Positions 41,123 to 50,899 are shown, numbered from the stretch's first letter. The stretch is DNA of 64,000 bases from Corallococcus sp. AS-1-6 (GCF_020037015.1 NZ_JAIQDE010000031.1:54195-118194); one strand, 5' to 3'. Translations and numbers: made by a program. The notes: generated from the sequence alone by a model not told the origin.

Positions 41123-42139
41123 ATGTTGGATAGACAGGCCGTCATGCAGGAGCAGGACCTCGCGCCCCCGGTGGCGCTGCCCACGCTGTCGCCCGCGGCA
41201 CGCCGGCGCCAGGTGAAGGAGAAGGCCATCGCCGCGTTGATCACCGCGGTGGCCTTCACGGGCATCGCCGCCCTGGTGCTCATCCTCGTCTTCGTGGCGA
41301 AGGAGGCCCTGACGCTCGTCACCGACGCGGCGGCGCGCGAGGAGGCCAGCTTCTCCAAGATGTTCCTCCCGCAGATGGTGCGGAAGGGAAGGCCCCTGGG
41401 CTACGTGTGGCAGCCGGTGTCCGGCGTCCCCAAGGTCAGCATGATCCCGCTCTTCATCGGCACGCTGAAGACGACGGCCGTGTCCATGCTGGTGGCCGTG
41501 CCCCTGGGCATCTTCGGCGCGCTGTTCGCCGCGGAGTTCGCCCCGCGCCGCCTGCGTGAAATCCTCAAGCCCACCATCGAGCTGCTCGCCGGCATCCCGT
41601 CCGTGGTGCTGGGCTTCTTCGCGCTGATGGTGATGGCCTCCTTCCTCCAGGAGACGTTCGGCTTCACGTCCCGGCTCAACGCGGTGGTGGCGGGCCTGGG
41701 CCTGGCGCTGGCCATCGTGCCGGTCATCTTCACGGTGACGGAGGACGCGCTCACCGCCGTGCCGCGCAGCTACCGGGAGGCGTCCCTGGCGCTGGGGGCC
41801 ACCCCCTGGGAGACGGCGTGGAAGGTGGTGCTCCCGGCGGCGGCCCCCGGCATCCTCGCCGCGTGCGTGCTGGGCTTCGGGCGCGCCATCGGTGAGACGA
41901 TGATCGTCCTCATGGCCTCCGGCAACGCCGCCATCGTGTCCTGGAACCTGGGCGACTCCGTCCGGTCGCTGTCCGCCACCATCGCCGCGGAGATGGGCGA
42001 GGTGGTGGTGGGCAGCCCGCACTACGCGCTGCTCTTCTTCATCGGCGTGGAGCTGTTCCTCTTCACCTTCGTGCTCAACCTGCTCGCGGGGATGTGGACG
42101 AAGAAGGTCATCCAGCGGCTCAAGGGAGGTGCGGGGTGA
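41123..42139 (+). CDS. pstC: Phosphate ABC transporter permease PstC
   Basis: A 338-residue inner-membrane permease with six main helices and a hydrophilic N-terminus of about 30 residues. The permease signature (EAA loop) reads '[23 protein letters not shown]', followed by 'GFGRAIGETMIVLMASGN', both typical of PstC. ATG 41123 has a GGGG site 6 bp upstream; a second ATG at 41144 is possible. Its stop overlaps the pstA GTG (GTGA), so the two permease subunits are made in step. Confidence 0.95.
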   Translation: MLDRQAVMQEQDLAPPVALPTLSPAARRRQVKEKAIAALITAVAFTGIAALVLILVFVAKEALTLVTDAAAREEASFSKMFLPQMVRKGRPLGYVWQPVSGVPKVSMIPLFIGTLKTTAVSMLVAVPLGIFGALFAAEFAPRRLREILKPTIELLAGIPSVVLGFFALMVMASFLQETFGFTSRLNAVVAGLGLALAIVPVIFTVTEDALTAVPRSYREASLALGATPWETAWKVVLPAAAPGILAACVLGFGRAIGETMIVLMASGNAAIVSWNLGDSVRSLSATIAAEMGEVVVGSPHYALLFFIGVELFLFTFVLNLLAGMWTKKVIQRLKGGAG

Positions 42140-43047
42140 AGCACGCCACACGCAAGGTCGTGGGCCTGTCGCTCATGTCCCTCACGGGGCTGGCCTCGTT
42201 CGTCATGGTGGCCATGCTGGCCCTCATCCTCCTGGACGTCGTCCAGGGCGGCTGGAGCCACGTGTCCTGGCGGTTCCTCACGCAGGCGCCCACGGACGGG
42301 ATGATGGGCGGCGGCATCTTCCCCGCCCTCTTCGGCACCGCGGCGCTCACGCTGCTGATGACCCTGGCGGTGATGCCGGTGGGCGTCCTCACGGCGGTGT
42401 ACCTGCACGAGTACGCGCCGCCCTCCAGCCTCCTGGCCCGCGCGGTGCGCGTGGCGGTGGCGAACCTGGCGGGCGTGCCGTCCATCGTGTTCGGCCTCTT
42501 CGGCCTGGGCTTCTTCATCCTCTTCGTGGGCAAGGGCCTGGACCGCGCGCTGGGCTACGAGGAGCTGCACTGGGCCCAGCCGGGCATCCTCTGGGCGTCG
42601 CTCACGCTGGCGGTGCTCACCCTGCCCGTCGTCATCGTGTCCACGGAAGAAGCGCTGCGCGCCGTGCCGCAGGAGCAGCGCACCGCGAGCCTCGCGCTGG
42701 GGGCCACCCAGTCGCAGACGCTGGCGCGGGTGGTGCTGCCGGGCGCGCTGCCGGGCATCCTCACCGGCGCGGTGCTGGCCGTCTCCCGAGGCGCGGGAGA
42801 GGTGGCCCCCATCCTCTTCACCGGCGCGGCGTACTTCCTGCCGGACCTGCCCACGAGCCTGAACTCGCAGTTCATGCACCTGGGCTACCACACCTATGTG
42901 CTGGCCACGCAGTCGCCGGACGTGGAGGCCACCCGTCCGCTGCTCTATGCGACGGTGCTGGTGCTGCTGCTGCTCACCTTCGCCCTGAACCTGGTCGCGG
43001 TCCTCATCCGCACGCGCACGCGCCGCAAGGCCGCGGCCGGACACTGA
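42136..43047 (+). CDS. pstA: Phosphate ABC transporter permease PstA
   Basis: A 303-residue permease partner of PstC. It shows '[20 protein letters not shown]', the EAA loop '[26 protein letters not shown]', and '[20 protein letters not shown]'. The start is GTG 42136, overlapping the pstC TGA, with GGGAGG at correct spacing. Six helices are expected. The C-terminal end is very basic (RTRTRRKAA). Confidence 0.95.
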   Translation: MKHATRKVVGLSLMSLTGLASFVMVAMLALILLDVVQGGWSHVSWRFLTQAPTDGMMGGGIFPALFGTAALTLLMTLAVMPVGVLTAVYLHEYAPPSSLLARAVRVAVANLAGVPSIVFGLFGLGFFILFVGKGLDRALGYEELHWAQPGILWASLTLAVLTLPVVIVSTEEALRAVPQEQRTASLALGATQSQTLARVVLPGALPGILTGAVLAVSRGAGEVAPILFTGAAYFLPDLPTSLNSQFMHLGYHTYVLATQSPDVEATRPLLYATVLVLLLLTFALNLVAVLIRTRTRRKAAAGH

Positions 43048-43060
43048 CGCTCTTCATCCC

Positions 43061-43837
43061 ATGCCCCTCTCCTCCGCCACGCCGCGCAACAAGATGGAAG
43101 CCCGCGAGCTCACCCTGCGCTACGGCAGCAAGGTGGCCATCAAGCAGGTGAGCCTGGCCATCCCCGAGCACAAGGTGACGGCGCTCATCGGCCCGTCCGG
43201 CTGCGGCAAGTCCACCTTCCTGCGCTCGCTCAACCGGATGAACGACCTCATCCCGGGCGCGAACCACGACGGCAGCGTGTTCCTGGACGGCCGCAGCATC
43301 CACGACCGCGCCCTGGACGTGGTGGACCTGCGCCGGCGCGTGGGCATGGTGTTCCAGAAGTCCAACCCCTTCCCCAAGTCCATCTTCGAGAACGTCGCCT
43401 ACGGCCTGCGCGTGGGCGGCCTCAAGGACAAGGCGAAGCTCGCCGCCCGGGTGGAGAAGTCCCTGCGCGGCGCGGCGCTGTGGGACGAGGTGAAGGACCG
43501 GCTGGACGAGAGCGCCCTGGGCCTGTCCGGCGGCCAGCAGCAGCGCCTGTGCATCGCGCGGGCGCTCGCGGTGGAGCCGGAGGTGCTGCTGATGGACGAG
43601 CCCGCGTCCGCGCTGGATCCCATCGCCACGGCGAAGATCGAGGAGCTCATCCACGAGCTCAAGGCCACGTACACCATCGCCATCGTGACCCACAACATGC
43701 AGCAGGCCGCGCGCGTGAGCGACCGGACGGCTTTCTTCTACATGGGCGAATTGGTGGAGTGCGGCCCCACGGAGCAGATCTTCACCAACCCCCACGAGAA
43801 GCGCACGGAGGACTACGTCACCGGGAAGTTCGGCTGA
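43061..43837 (+). CDS. pstB: Phosphate ABC transporter ATPase PstB
   Basis: A 258-residue ABC ATPase. Walker A 'GPSGCGKST' (44-52), Q-loop '[18 protein letters not shown]', ABC signature '[16 protein letters not shown]', Walker B '[13 protein letters not shown]' and switch His 'IVTHNMQQA' are all intact. It powers phosphate import and takes part in signalling to PhoR via PhoU. It begins 13 bp after pstA and ends 26 bp before phoU. Confidence 0.97.
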   Translation: MPLSSATPRNKMEARELTLRYGSKVAIKQVSLAIPEHKVTALIGPSGCGKSTFLRSLNRMNDLIPGANHDGSVFLDGRSIHDRALDVVDLRRRVGMVFQKSNPFPKSIFENVAYGLRVGGLKDKAKLAARVEKSLRGAALWDEVKDRLDESALGLSGGQQQRLCIARALAVEPEVLLMDEPASALDPIATAKIEELIHELKATYTIAIVTHNMQQAARVSDRTAFFYMGELVECGPTEQIFTNPHEKRTEDYVTGKFG

Positions 43838-43863
43838 ACGCCCGCGCGACGGAACAGGACGAC

Positions 43864-44547
43864 ATGGCGGCCACGCACACCGACAAGGCATTCGAGCAGG
43901 ACCTGCGCAACCTGCGCGAGAAGCTGCTCGCCATGGGGGCCAAGGTGGAGGCCCTCATCTCGCAGAGCACCCGCGCCCTCACCGACCGCGACTCGGCGCT
44001 GGCGGAGCAGGTGGTGGGCGCCGACCGCGAGGTGAACCGGCTGGAGGTCGACATCGACGACCTGTGCCGCCGCATCCTCGCCCTGCGCCAGCCGGCCGCG
44101 TCCGACCTGCGCCTCATCACCACGGCGCTGAAGATCGTCACCGACCTGGAGCGCATTGGCGACCTGGCGGTGAACATCGCCGAGCGCGCCATGGACCTGA
44201 ACCAGGTGCCGCCGCTGGCGCCGTACGTGGACACGCCGAAGCTGGCGGAGCTGGCGCAGCAGCAGGTGAAGAAGGCCCTGGACGCGTTCGTGTCCGGGGA
44301 CGCGGCCAAGGCGGAGGACGTCCTCAAGGGGGATGACCTGCTGGATGCCCTCTTCCTGAAGATCTTCAACGAGCTCTTGGCCTACATGATGGAGGACTCG
44401 CGCAACATCCGCCGGGCCACGGCGCTGATGTTCATCGCGAAGCACCTGGAGCGCATTGGCGACCACGCGCTCAACGTGGCGGAGATGGTCATCTACATGG
44501 TGCGCGGCAAGGACGTGCGCCACCCGCGCAGCCGCGACCTGGAGTAG
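43864..44547 (+). CDS. phoU: Phosphate signalling protein PhoU
   Basis: A 227-residue PhoU with two three-helix repeats; each carries the metal-binding pattern 'DLERIGDLAVNIAE' (first) and 'HLERIGDHALNVAE' (second). PhoU links PstSCAB to PhoR so that the kinase is silenced in high phosphate. ATG 43864; the long open frame upstream is a shadow of pstB. It closes the pst operon. Confidence 0.96.
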   Translation: MAATHTDKAFEQDLRNLREKLLAMGAKVEALISQSTRALTDRDSALAEQVVGADREVNRLEVDIDDLCRRILALRQPAASDLRLITTALKIVTDLERIGDLAVNIAERAMDLNQVPPLAPYVDTPKLAELAQQQVKKALDAFVSGDAAKAEDVLKGDDLLDALFLKIFNELLAYMMEDSRNIRRATALMFIAKHLERIGDHALNVAEMVIYMVRGKDVRHPRSRDLE

Positions 44548-44634
44548 GCGGCTTCACCGGGGTGTCACGGCGAGTTGGCCGTCCCGCCGCCCCGCCGCCC
44601 CGGTCCCGCCTTGTGGGGCTTCTAGGGTGGCGAC

Positions 44635-45822
44635 ATGCTCATCGCCTCCAGCCTCCTCCTGGCCGCGTCCGCAGTGGGCCTCGTCGCCCTCCTCCTCCAG
44701 GCGCTGTTCGTGCGCCGCCACCGCCGCGCCGTCCCCCGGGCCCCCACGCACCAGCCCGGCCTGTCCATCCTCAAGCCGCTGTGCGGCGTGGATGACGACC
44801 TGGAGGCGAACCTCGCCCGGTTCGCCCAACTGCCCTACCCCCACTATGAAGTGCTGCTGGGCGTGAAGGACGCGCGCGACCCGGCCTACCCGGTGGCGCG
44901 GGCCGCGCAGGCGAAGTGGCCCCACGTCATGCGCGTGGTGCTCCAGGAGGGCGAGCCCGGCCTCAACCCCAAGGTGAACCAGTTGGTGACGCTGTCGTCC
45001 GAGGCCCGGTTCGACCTCTGGGTGGTGAGCGACAGCAACACCCGCGTGGGGGACGGCTACCTGGAGGAGATCGCCGCCGCCTTCGAGGACCCCACGGTGG
45101 GCTGCGTGACGCACCCGGTGGCGGGGCTGGGAGAGCGGAGCTTCGGTTCGCTCCTGGACAACCTGCACCTGTCCTCCAGCGCGGCGGCGGGGATGATCGC
45201 CGCGAAGCACGCGGCGGACCGGGACATCGTGGTGGGCAAGTCCATGGCGCTGCGCCGCGAGGACGTGGAGGCGCTGGGCGGCTTCTTCTCCGTGAAGGAC
45301 GTGCTGGCGGAGGACTACGTCATCGGCCAGTGGGTGACGCGCAAGCTGGGCAAGCGCGTGGTGCTGGCGCACGCCCCTGTCTTCAACGTGTCCCTGCGCA
45401 AGAGCGTGGACGCCTTCTTCCAGCGCTACCTGCGCTGGAGCGTCATTCACCGCACAGCGGTATCGCCCTCGACGTACGCGGCGCAGGCGCTCCTCAACCC
45501 GGTTCCACTCGCGGTGCTGGGCGCGGTGTTCCACCCGTCCGCCCTCACGGGCCTGGCGGCGCTGGCGGTGGCGCTGGGCAAGGTCTGGGTGGACGTGGCG
45601 GTGTTCCGCGCGCTGCGGCCCCAGCCGGTTCCCCTGCGCGCCGCGCCCGCGGTGCTGGTGAAGGACGCGCTGCTCTTCGCCGCGTGGTGGCACGGAGCGT
45701 TCCGGCGCACGGTGGACTGGCGCGGCACCCGTTTGCGCGTGGTGTCAGGCACGCGCCTGGTGCCGATGCGCGCCCGTGGCACTCGCGCGGCGGAGTGGAT
45801 CCCCAGCAACGGGGTGGGGTGA
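44635..45822 (+). CDS. Glycosyltransferase family 2/21 (ceramide-glucosyltransferase-like)
   Basis: A 395-residue membrane glycosyltransferase. One N-terminal helix (about 3-25), a GT-A catalytic domain with 'LSILKPLCGVDDDLEANL', 'GLNPKVNQL', the DxD-like 'VVSDSNTRVGDGYL', 'EDYVIGQWV' and the (Q/R)xxRW motif 'QRYLRW' at residues 263-268, then two C-terminal hydrophobic segments. This layout fits GT21 enzymes (ceramide glucosyltransferase, HpnI-like). Myxobacteria make sphingolipids and hopanoids, so a lipid acceptor is likely. It lies 87 bp after phoU with a separate start; a link to phosphate-starvation lipid remodelling is possible but unproven. Confidence 0.85.
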   Translation: MLIASSLLLAASAVGLVALLLQALFVRRHRRAVPRAPTHQPGLSILKPLCGVDDDLEANLARFAQLPYPHYEVLLGVKDARDPAYPVARAAQAKWPHVMRVVLQEGEPGLNPKVNQLVTLSSEARFDLWVVSDSNTRVGDGYLEEIAAAFEDPTVGCVTHPVAGLGERSFGSLLDNLHLSSSAAAGMIAAKHAADRDIVVGKSMALRREDVEALGGFFSVKDVLAEDYVIGQWVTRKLGKRVVLAHAPVFNVSLRKSVDAFFQRYLRWSVIHRTAVSPSTYAAQALLNPVPLAVLGAVFHPSALTGLAALAVALGKVWVDVAVFRALRPQPVPLRAAPAVLVKDALLFAAWWHGAFRRTVDWRGTRLRVVSGTRLVPMRARGTRAAEWIPSNGVG

Positions 45823-45883
45823 ACGACGCTGGCCCAACTTTTGACGAACCTTCGTACAGCAACCCTCGCCGCTCGAAGAGTCG

Positions 45884-46735
45884 ATGCCTATCTCCTTCAG
45901 CATGCCCTCCCTGAAGCTGGCGCATCTTTCAGATCTTCACCTGGACATGAGCCGCGAGAGCGACGCCTCCGCGTCCTCCTTGGTGAAGGCCCTGGCGGCG
46001 CAGGAGGTGGATCACGTGGTGGTGACGGGAGACCTCACGCACCGCGGCTCCCACGCCGAGTTCCAGCGCTTCCGTGAACACTTCTCTCCCTGGATGGAGA
46101 CCGGACGCCTCACCTTCATCCCCGGCAACCATGACCGGCCCGGCGAGGATGTGGGCAGCGGCTTCATGGAGGGTCGCAAGGTCCACACGGTGGAGAAGGC
46201 GGGCCTCTTCCTGGTCTGCGTGGACTCCACCGGTGAGCACAACCGCAACTATTTCCACAGCCACGGCGAGCTGACGGAGGGCGTCGTGGACGAGGTGGAC
46301 CGCGCGCTGGGCGCGGCGCCGAAGGACGCGCTGGTCGCGGTGCTGCTGCACCACCACGTGATGCCGCTACCGCTGGAGAGCTTCCCGGAGTGGATCGCCA
46401 CGAAGTTCGGGCTGCCCCACGCGTCGGAGCTGGCGTTGGGAAGCCGACTGCTGGAGCGCGTGGGCGGCCGGGCCGACCTGGTGCTGCACGGCCACCGGCA
46501 CATCCCCAACGAGACGGACCTGGGCACCCCGGGCGAGCGCGCCCTGCGCGTCTACAACTCGGGCAGCAGCACGGACCTGGGCCGCTTCCGCGTCTTCAGT
46601 CACATGGCCGGCCGGCTGGTGGGCGAGCCCGCGTGGTGTCAGGCGTCGGAGCCGGCGAAGCCGCGCACGGCGGTCCACAACGTCCGCCCCGCCCTCCAGT
46701 ACCTGGTGGGCCAGTTGGGCATGGCGCTGTTCTAG
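45884..46735 (+). CDS. Calcineurin-like metallophosphoesterase
   Basis: A 283-residue phosphoesterase of the 3',5'-cAMP phosphodiesterase CpdA/Icc-like class. Metal motifs: 'LAHLSDLHLDMS', 'VVVTGDLTHRG', 'FIPGNHDRPGED', 'LLHHHVMPL' and 'LVLHGHRHIPNE'. The start could also be the internal ATG at 45902. No membrane segments. Substrate unknown; cyclic nucleotides or phospho-monoesters are the options. It is distinct in sequence from the esterase at 22098. Confidence 0.85.
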   Translation: MPISFSMPSLKLAHLSDLHLDMSRESDASASSLVKALAAQEVDHVVVTGDLTHRGSHAEFQRFREHFSPWMETGRLTFIPGNHDRPGEDVGSGFMEGRKVHTVEKAGLFLVCVDSTGEHNRNYFHSHGELTEGVVDEVDRALGAAPKDALVAVLLHHHVMPLPLESFPEWIATKFGLPHASELALGSRLLERVGGRADLVLHGHRHIPNETDLGTPGERALRVYNSGSSTDLGRFRVFSHMAGRLVGEPAWCQASEPAKPRTAVHNVRPALQYLVGQLGMALF

Positions 46736-46830
46736 GGCCTGGCCGGCCGCCTGCTGGAGGCTGTCCCCCACTTCACGTGCCGCGAATGCCAGCGGGTCCC
46801 CGGAAGGTTCTCCCCAGGTCAGGAGGATGC

Positions 46831-47214
46831 TTGGGGCGACTCGCGCTGGATGATGGGGCTCGGAAGGTCCTGGTCGTGGATGACGACGCGGACTGGAGGG
46901 AGTTCCTCCGGGTGAGCCTGGAGGACCTCGGCTATGAGACGACCGAGGCGGCGGACGGACAGGAGGCGCTCGACTCGCTCAAGCGGGGCGAGCGCTTCGG
47001 GGTCATGCTGCTGGACCTGAACATGCCGGGGATGAGCGGCCTGGAGGTGGTGGAGAAGCTGCCTCGCGCGGCCACCAACCCGCGCATCGTCTTCCTCACC
47101 TCCGCCGCGGCGCAGGATGTGGGTAGCGCACTCATGTCGGGTCCCCACTACTACCTGCCCAAGGGTGCGAGTCGCGACCAATTGTCGCTCCTCCTGCAAT
47201 CGCTGGGGGTGTAG
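46831..47214 (+). CDS. Single-domain response regulator (TTG start)
   Basis: A 127-residue receiver with Asp-rich 'KVLVVDDDADWREFL', phospho-Asp62 in 'VMLLDLNMPGMSG' and the conserved Lys in 'YYLPKGAS'. The domain fills the protein, so there is no output module. There is no ATG or GTG in frame near the domain start; TTG 46831 sits 4 bp after AGGAGG, which I take as the start. It has no adjacent kinase. It could act as a phosphate shuttle or by protein contact. Confidence 0.75.
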   Translation: MGRLALDDGARKVLVVDDDADWREFLRVSLEDLGYETTEAADGQEALDSLKRGERFGVMLLDLNMPGMSGLEVVEKLPRAATNPRIVFLTSAAAQDVGSALMSGPHYYLPKGASRDQLSLLLQSLGV

Positions 47215-47247
47215 GACGGGAGGGGTCACCCGCCGCTCTGGGGCGGG

Positions 47248-48582
47248 GTGGGTCCAGCCGGGAGGTCCGCCATCGTCACGGAGCTCGTCATCATCCTCTT
47301 GCTGGTCCTGGCCAACGGCGTCTTCGCCGGCGCCGAGCTGGGCCTGTTGTCCGTGCGCAAGACGCGGCTGAAGGAGCTCCTGGAGCAGGGCAGCAAGTCC
47401 GCGAAGGCGGTGGCGGCGCTGCGGGATGATCCGGAGCGGCTGCTCGCCACGGTGCAGATTGGCATCACGGTGATTGGCTCCACGGCGGCGGCCTTCGGCG
47501 GCGCGAGCATCGCGCAGCGGCTGGCGGGGGTGCTGGCCGGCCTGGGCGTGCCGGAGGCCACGGCGAGCCAGGTGGCGTTCGCGGCGGTGGTCGCGCTGGT
47601 GTCCTACCTGTCGCTGGTGCTGGGGGAGCTGGTGCCCAAGTCCCTGGCGCTGCGCTACTCCGAGCAGTACGCGCTGACGCTGGGCCGGCCGCTCAAGGCG
47701 TTGGCGTGGGTGATGCGGCCCCTGGTGTGGTTTCTCACCGCGAGCTCCAACGTGGTGCTGAAGCTCTTCGGGGACCGGACGAACTTCTCCGAGTCGCGCC
47801 TGTCCCCGGACGAGCTGCTCCAGTTGGTGGAGGAGGCGTCGAAGCAGGGCACGTTGGATCCGCGCGCGGGGGAGATCGCGTCACGCGCCTTCGAGCTGGG
47901 GGAGCTGACGCTGGGCGAGGTGATGGTGACGCGCGAGCACATCGTCGCGTTGCGCCGGCACGCGGGCAACGAGGAGATCCGCCAGGTGCTGCTGGAGCAC
48001 GGGCACTCGCGGATGCCGGTGTACGAGGGCACCATCGACAACGTGGTGGGCTACATCGTGGCCAAGGACCTGCTGGGCGTGGCCTGGGAGGGGCACCTCA
48101 TCGTCCTGGAGGACGTGCTGCGCCCGCCGCTGTTCCTGGTGGAGTCCATGCGCGCCATCGCGGCGATGAAGGAGCTGCAGCGCCGGCGGATGCAGTTGGC
48201 CGTGGTGGTGGACGAGCACGGCGGCGTGGTGGGGCTGGTGACGGTGGAGGACCTGGTGGAGGAGCTGGTGGGAGACATCCTCAGCGAGTCCGAGACGCCG
48301 GAGGTGCTGGTGCGGCGCGAGGGCCCCACCGTCGCGGTGGTGCAGGGCGAGGCGAGCCTGCGCGAGGTGAACCGCGCGCTGGGGCTGGAGCTCGAGGAGA
48401 GCGAGGACTACTCCACCGTCGCGGGCCTGTGCATCGCGCTCGCGGGAGGCGCCATCCCCGAGCAGGGCGCGAAGCTGTCCATGCCGGATGGCACGGTGCT
48501 GGAGGTGCTGGAGGCGTCACCGCGCCGCGTGCGCGAGGTGCGCTTCCACCTGCCGGAGCAGCCCGTGCAGCCGGAGGCGTGA
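47248..48582 (+). CDS. DUF21/CBS-pair/CorC membrane protein (hemolysin-like)
   Basis: A 444-residue protein of the CNNM/CorC-YtfL class: DUF21 membrane domain with about four helices (6-26, 62-80, 95-120, 140-160), a CBS pair (about 205-330, with 'VMVTREHIVALRRHAGNEE' and 'LAVVVDEHGGVVGLVTVEDL'), and a C-terminal CorC/HlyC domain ('YSTVAGLCIALAGGAIPEQG'). Such proteins are implicated in Mg2+/Co2+ efflux or ion homeostasis; 'hemolysin' is a legacy name. GTG 47248 is assumed; GGGAGG at 47260 would better serve a start near codon 9, where only ATC and GTC codons stand, so the true start is uncertain. Confidence 0.88.
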   Translation: MGPAGRSAIVTELVIILLLVLANGVFAGAELGLLSVRKTRLKELLEQGSKSAKAVAALRDDPERLLATVQIGITVIGSTAAAFGGASIAQRLAGVLAGLGVPEATASQVAFAAVVALVSYLSLVLGELVPKSLALRYSEQYALTLGRPLKALAWVMRPLVWFLTASSNVVLKLFGDRTNFSESRLSPDELLQLVEEASKQGTLDPRAGEIASRAFELGELTLGEVMVTREHIVALRRHAGNEEIRQVLLEHGHSRMPVYEGTIDNVVGYIVAKDLLGVAWEGHLIVLEDVLRPPLFLVESMRAIAAMKELQRRRMQLAVVVDEHGGVVGLVTVEDLVEELVGDILSESETPEVLVRREGPTVAVVQGEASLREVNRALGLELEESEDYSTVAGLCIALAGGAIPEQGAKLSMPDGTVLEVLEASPRRVREVRFHLPEQPVQPEA

Positions 48583-48633
48583 CGCCGGGACGACCTCCTC
48601 CGTGGGAATCCACACGCGTACCCCGCCAGGCTG

Positions 48634-48662
48634 TTGGTGATGACGCACCGGGTCGTTATAAC
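48634..48662 (+). promoter_or_regulatory. Sigma-70-type promoter before the GT4 gene
   Basis: TTGGTG (48634-48639) and TATAAC (48657-48662) are separated by exactly 17 bp; the -10 matches five of six consensus bases. Transcription would begin near 48668-48670, which gives a ~35-nt leader to the ATG at 48704. Confidence 0.6.
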
Positions 48663-48703
48663 CCCGGATGGGACACCCCGGCCCCGGGAGGATCGCGCAG
48701 CGG

Positions 48704-49801
48704 ATGTCGTCATCACCCCCACGTATCGCCTTCGCCATCGAGACGACGCTCGGCAACGCAGTGTTCCTGGACAACCTCCAGCGCGCGATGGCGCGGCGCA
48801 ACGACATCGTCCCGGTGTGGCTGCCCATCGACGAGCACGCGGATGACGTCTGGGAGCAGTTGCCGCTGGTGCGCTCGCGGCTGTCGGTGCGCGGAGGGCT
48901 TCGGGCGAGGAGCGCGCTGAACCGGGCCTCCACGCGGGAGCCGGTGCGGGCCGCGGTGGTGCACACGCAGCGGCTGGCGCACCTGGCGCACGACTTCATG
49001 CGCCGCGTGCCGAGCGTCATCTCCACGGACGCCACGCCGAGCGGGCTGGAGGACTACCTGCGCTACTACGGCCTGCGCACGCAGCACGGGGGCTGGGTGG
49101 GCCGGGCGAAGAACGCGCTGCACCGGCGCACGTACGCCATCGCGAAGGGGATGCTGTCCTTCTCGCGGTTCACCAAGCGCTCGCTGGTGGAGGAGTACGG
49201 CGTGCCCGACGAGAGCGTGCACGTCGTCTGGCCCAGCGTGGACACGGCGCTGTGGCGGCCGGCGCCGGAGAAGAAGCCCCGGGACGGCGTGGTGCGGCTG
49301 CTCTTCGTGGGCGGCGACCTGGGGCGCAAGGGCGGCAAGCTGCTCTTGCGCTGGGCGCGGGAGACGCGGCGCAAGGGCTGGCACCTGGACCTGGTGACGT
49401 CCACGCCCTTCGAGGCGCCACCGGGCGTGCGCGTCCACGTGGGCGTGCAGCCGAACTCACCGGAGCTGATCGGCCTGGCGCAGGCGGCGGACCTCTTCGT
49501 GCTGCCGACGATGGCGGACATGTCGTCCTGGGCCATCGCGGAGGCGAAGGCCGCGGGCCTGGCGGTGGTGTCGACGCCCGCGGGCGGCGTGGGTGAGCTG
49601 GTGCGCGACGGCGTGGACGGGCGCATCGTGCCGGTGGGCGACTACGCGGCGCTGGCGCACACGCTGGACGCGCTGGTGCAGCAGCCGGACACGCTGGAGG
49701 CCATGGGCAGCGAGGCGCGCCGCATGGCCGAGGCGCACATGGACCTGGACACCACGTGCTCGCGGATGCTCGCGTTCATCCGCCAGGTGACGGGCGTCTG
49801 A
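48704..49801 (+). CDS. Glycosyltransferase family 4
   Basis: A 365-residue GT-B glycosyltransferase. The C-terminal nucleotide-sugar half is clear: 'RLLFVGGDLGRKGGKLLLRW', 'LAQAADLFVLPTMADMSSWAIAEAKAAGLAVVST' in parts, and the EX7E-like 'AIAEAKAAGLAVV...GGVGELV'. The N-terminal half carries 'HTQRLAHLAHDFMRRVPSVISTD'. Start 48704 is chosen over 48668 because the proposed promoter would begin transcription at about 48668; a leaderless mRNA starting at 48668 is the alternative. No other polysaccharide genes are nearby, so the acceptor is unknown. Confidence 0.85.
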   Translation: MSSSPPRIAFAIETTLGNAVFLDNLQRAMARRNDIVPVWLPIDEHADDVWEQLPLVRSRLSVRGGLRARSALNRASTREPVRAAVVHTQRLAHLAHDFMRRVPSVISTDATPSGLEDYLRYYGLRTQHGGWVGRAKNALHRRTYAIAKGMLSFSRFTKRSLVEEYGVPDESVHVVWPSVDTALWRPAPEKKPRDGVVRLLFVGGDLGRKGGKLLLRWARETRRKGWHLDLVTSTPFEAPPGVRVHVGVQPNSPELIGLAQAADLFVLPTMADMSSWAIAEAKAAGLAVVSTPAGGVGELVRDGVDGRIVPVGDYAALAHTLDALVQQPDTLEAMGSEARRMAEAHMDLDTTCSRMLAFIRQVTGV

Positions 49802-50179
49802 GCGGTGGATGCGAACCCTCCGGGTAGCCGGAGCGATCAGGCCTGCCCCTCACCGAGCCGGACCTTGCCCGCCCTCCAGACCGGAGTGCGCGGAGTCCCT
49901 CCAGCGGGATGCCTTCTTCCTCGTTGCCAGGTGCTTGGATTCGACAGGCCCCCCCGCCGTACCTGAGCCGTGTGCAGTTCTGGGACTTCGCGGGTCATGG
50001 ACTTGCACCGGGACGCCCTGGAGCGCAGATGAAGGCGCTGCCATGGCCGCGGAGGCCCTCGAAAGGAGCGCGATGATTTATCTGCGCCAGCCGTTGGAGC
50101 TCCCTCCGGGATGTTTGCGTACGTTCTTCTCGTCGCTACTCCGAGATGGGCGACGGCCATCCGCGAAGGGGCGGACGGA
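49802..50179. other. 378-bp intergenic region before the succinate dehydrogenase genes
   Basis: No convincing gene is present. A 124-codon open frame on the plus strand has no recognisable domain and irregular codon use. The region marks a change in composition: the GC at third positions is near maximal to its left and noticeably lower in the sdh genes to its right. A Shine-Dalgarno-like GGGGCGGACGG lies at its end. I could not identify a promoter with confidence. Confidence 0.5.
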
Positions 50180-50899
50180 ATGAGGACGCTCGACGAACTC
50201 GCCGAAGGGCCACCCCATGACGCGGCGCCCGCCGCCGACGCCTCGGTGAGCCAGCGCCGCTGGCGGACGACGGTGGGGCTGAAGGTGCTGATGGCCGTGA
50301 CCGGCGTCGTGCTCGTCACGTTTCTCGTCCTCCATCTGCTCGGCAATCTGCTCGTCTACCAAGGCCCCACGGCGCTCAATTCATATTCTGCGTTCCTCGT
50401 CCGCGAACCCCTTCTCCTGTGGGTGGCCCGCGCGGTGCTTCTCCTCTCCGCGGTGCTCCACGTCGGCGCCGCCGTGCTGCTCTGGGCGCGAGACCGGCGC
50501 GCGCGTCCGGTGCGCTACCGCCGCGTGGCCCGGCGCTCCGCCACGGTAGCGTCTCGCACGATGCGGCTCACCGGCCTCGGGCTCGGCGGATTCATCGTGT
50601 TCCACATCCTGCACCTGACCGCCGGAATCATCGAGCCCGTGCCATTCAACGAACACGACGTGTATCGCAACGTGGTCGGGGGATTCAGCGTGGGCTGGGT
50701 CGCGGCGGCGTATCTCGGCGCCATGGGGCTCGTCGGGTTGCACGTCTGGCACGGAGCATGGGCGTCCTTGCGCAGCCTCGGGGTGTCGAGGCCCTCGCCC
50801 CAACCGAAGCATCGGCCAGTCGCGTGGCTCCTGGCCCTGCTTCTCTGGGGTGGCTTCACGAGCATTCCGCTCGCGGTCTGGCTCGGGTGGGTGCGCTAG
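50180..50899 (+). CDS. sdhC: Succinate dehydrogenase/fumarate reductase cytochrome b subunit
   Basis: A 239-residue membrane subunit of the B. subtilis/Wolinella SdhC type with five hydrophobic helices. Histidines placed for haem b occur in '[13 protein letters not shown]', '[10 protein letters not shown]', '[10 protein letters not shown]' and '[12 protein letters not shown]'. It would pass electrons between quinone and the flavoprotein/iron-sulphur subunits encoded next. The start ATG 50180 begins a hydrophilic leader; an earlier start at 50111 is possible. It is followed by sdhA after 2 bp. More A/T-ending codons appear than in the flanking glycosyltransferase gene. Confidence 0.9.
   Translation: MRTLDELAEGPPHDAAPAADASVSQRRWRTTVGLKVLMAVTGVVLVTFLVLHLLGNLLVYQGPTALNSYSAFLVREPLLLWVARAVLLLSAVLHVGAAVLLWARDRRARPVRYRRVARRSATVASRTMRLTGLGLGGFIVFHILHLTAGIIEPVPFNEHDVYRNVVGGFSVGWVAAAYLGAMGLVGLHVWHGAWASLRSLGVSRPSPQPKHRPVAWLLALLLWGGFTSIPLAVWLGWVR

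Noticed and set aside
49809..50183. 124-codon open frame before sdhC
   Set aside because: No recognisable domain, irregular codon choice and no Shine-Dalgarno; treated as intergenic.
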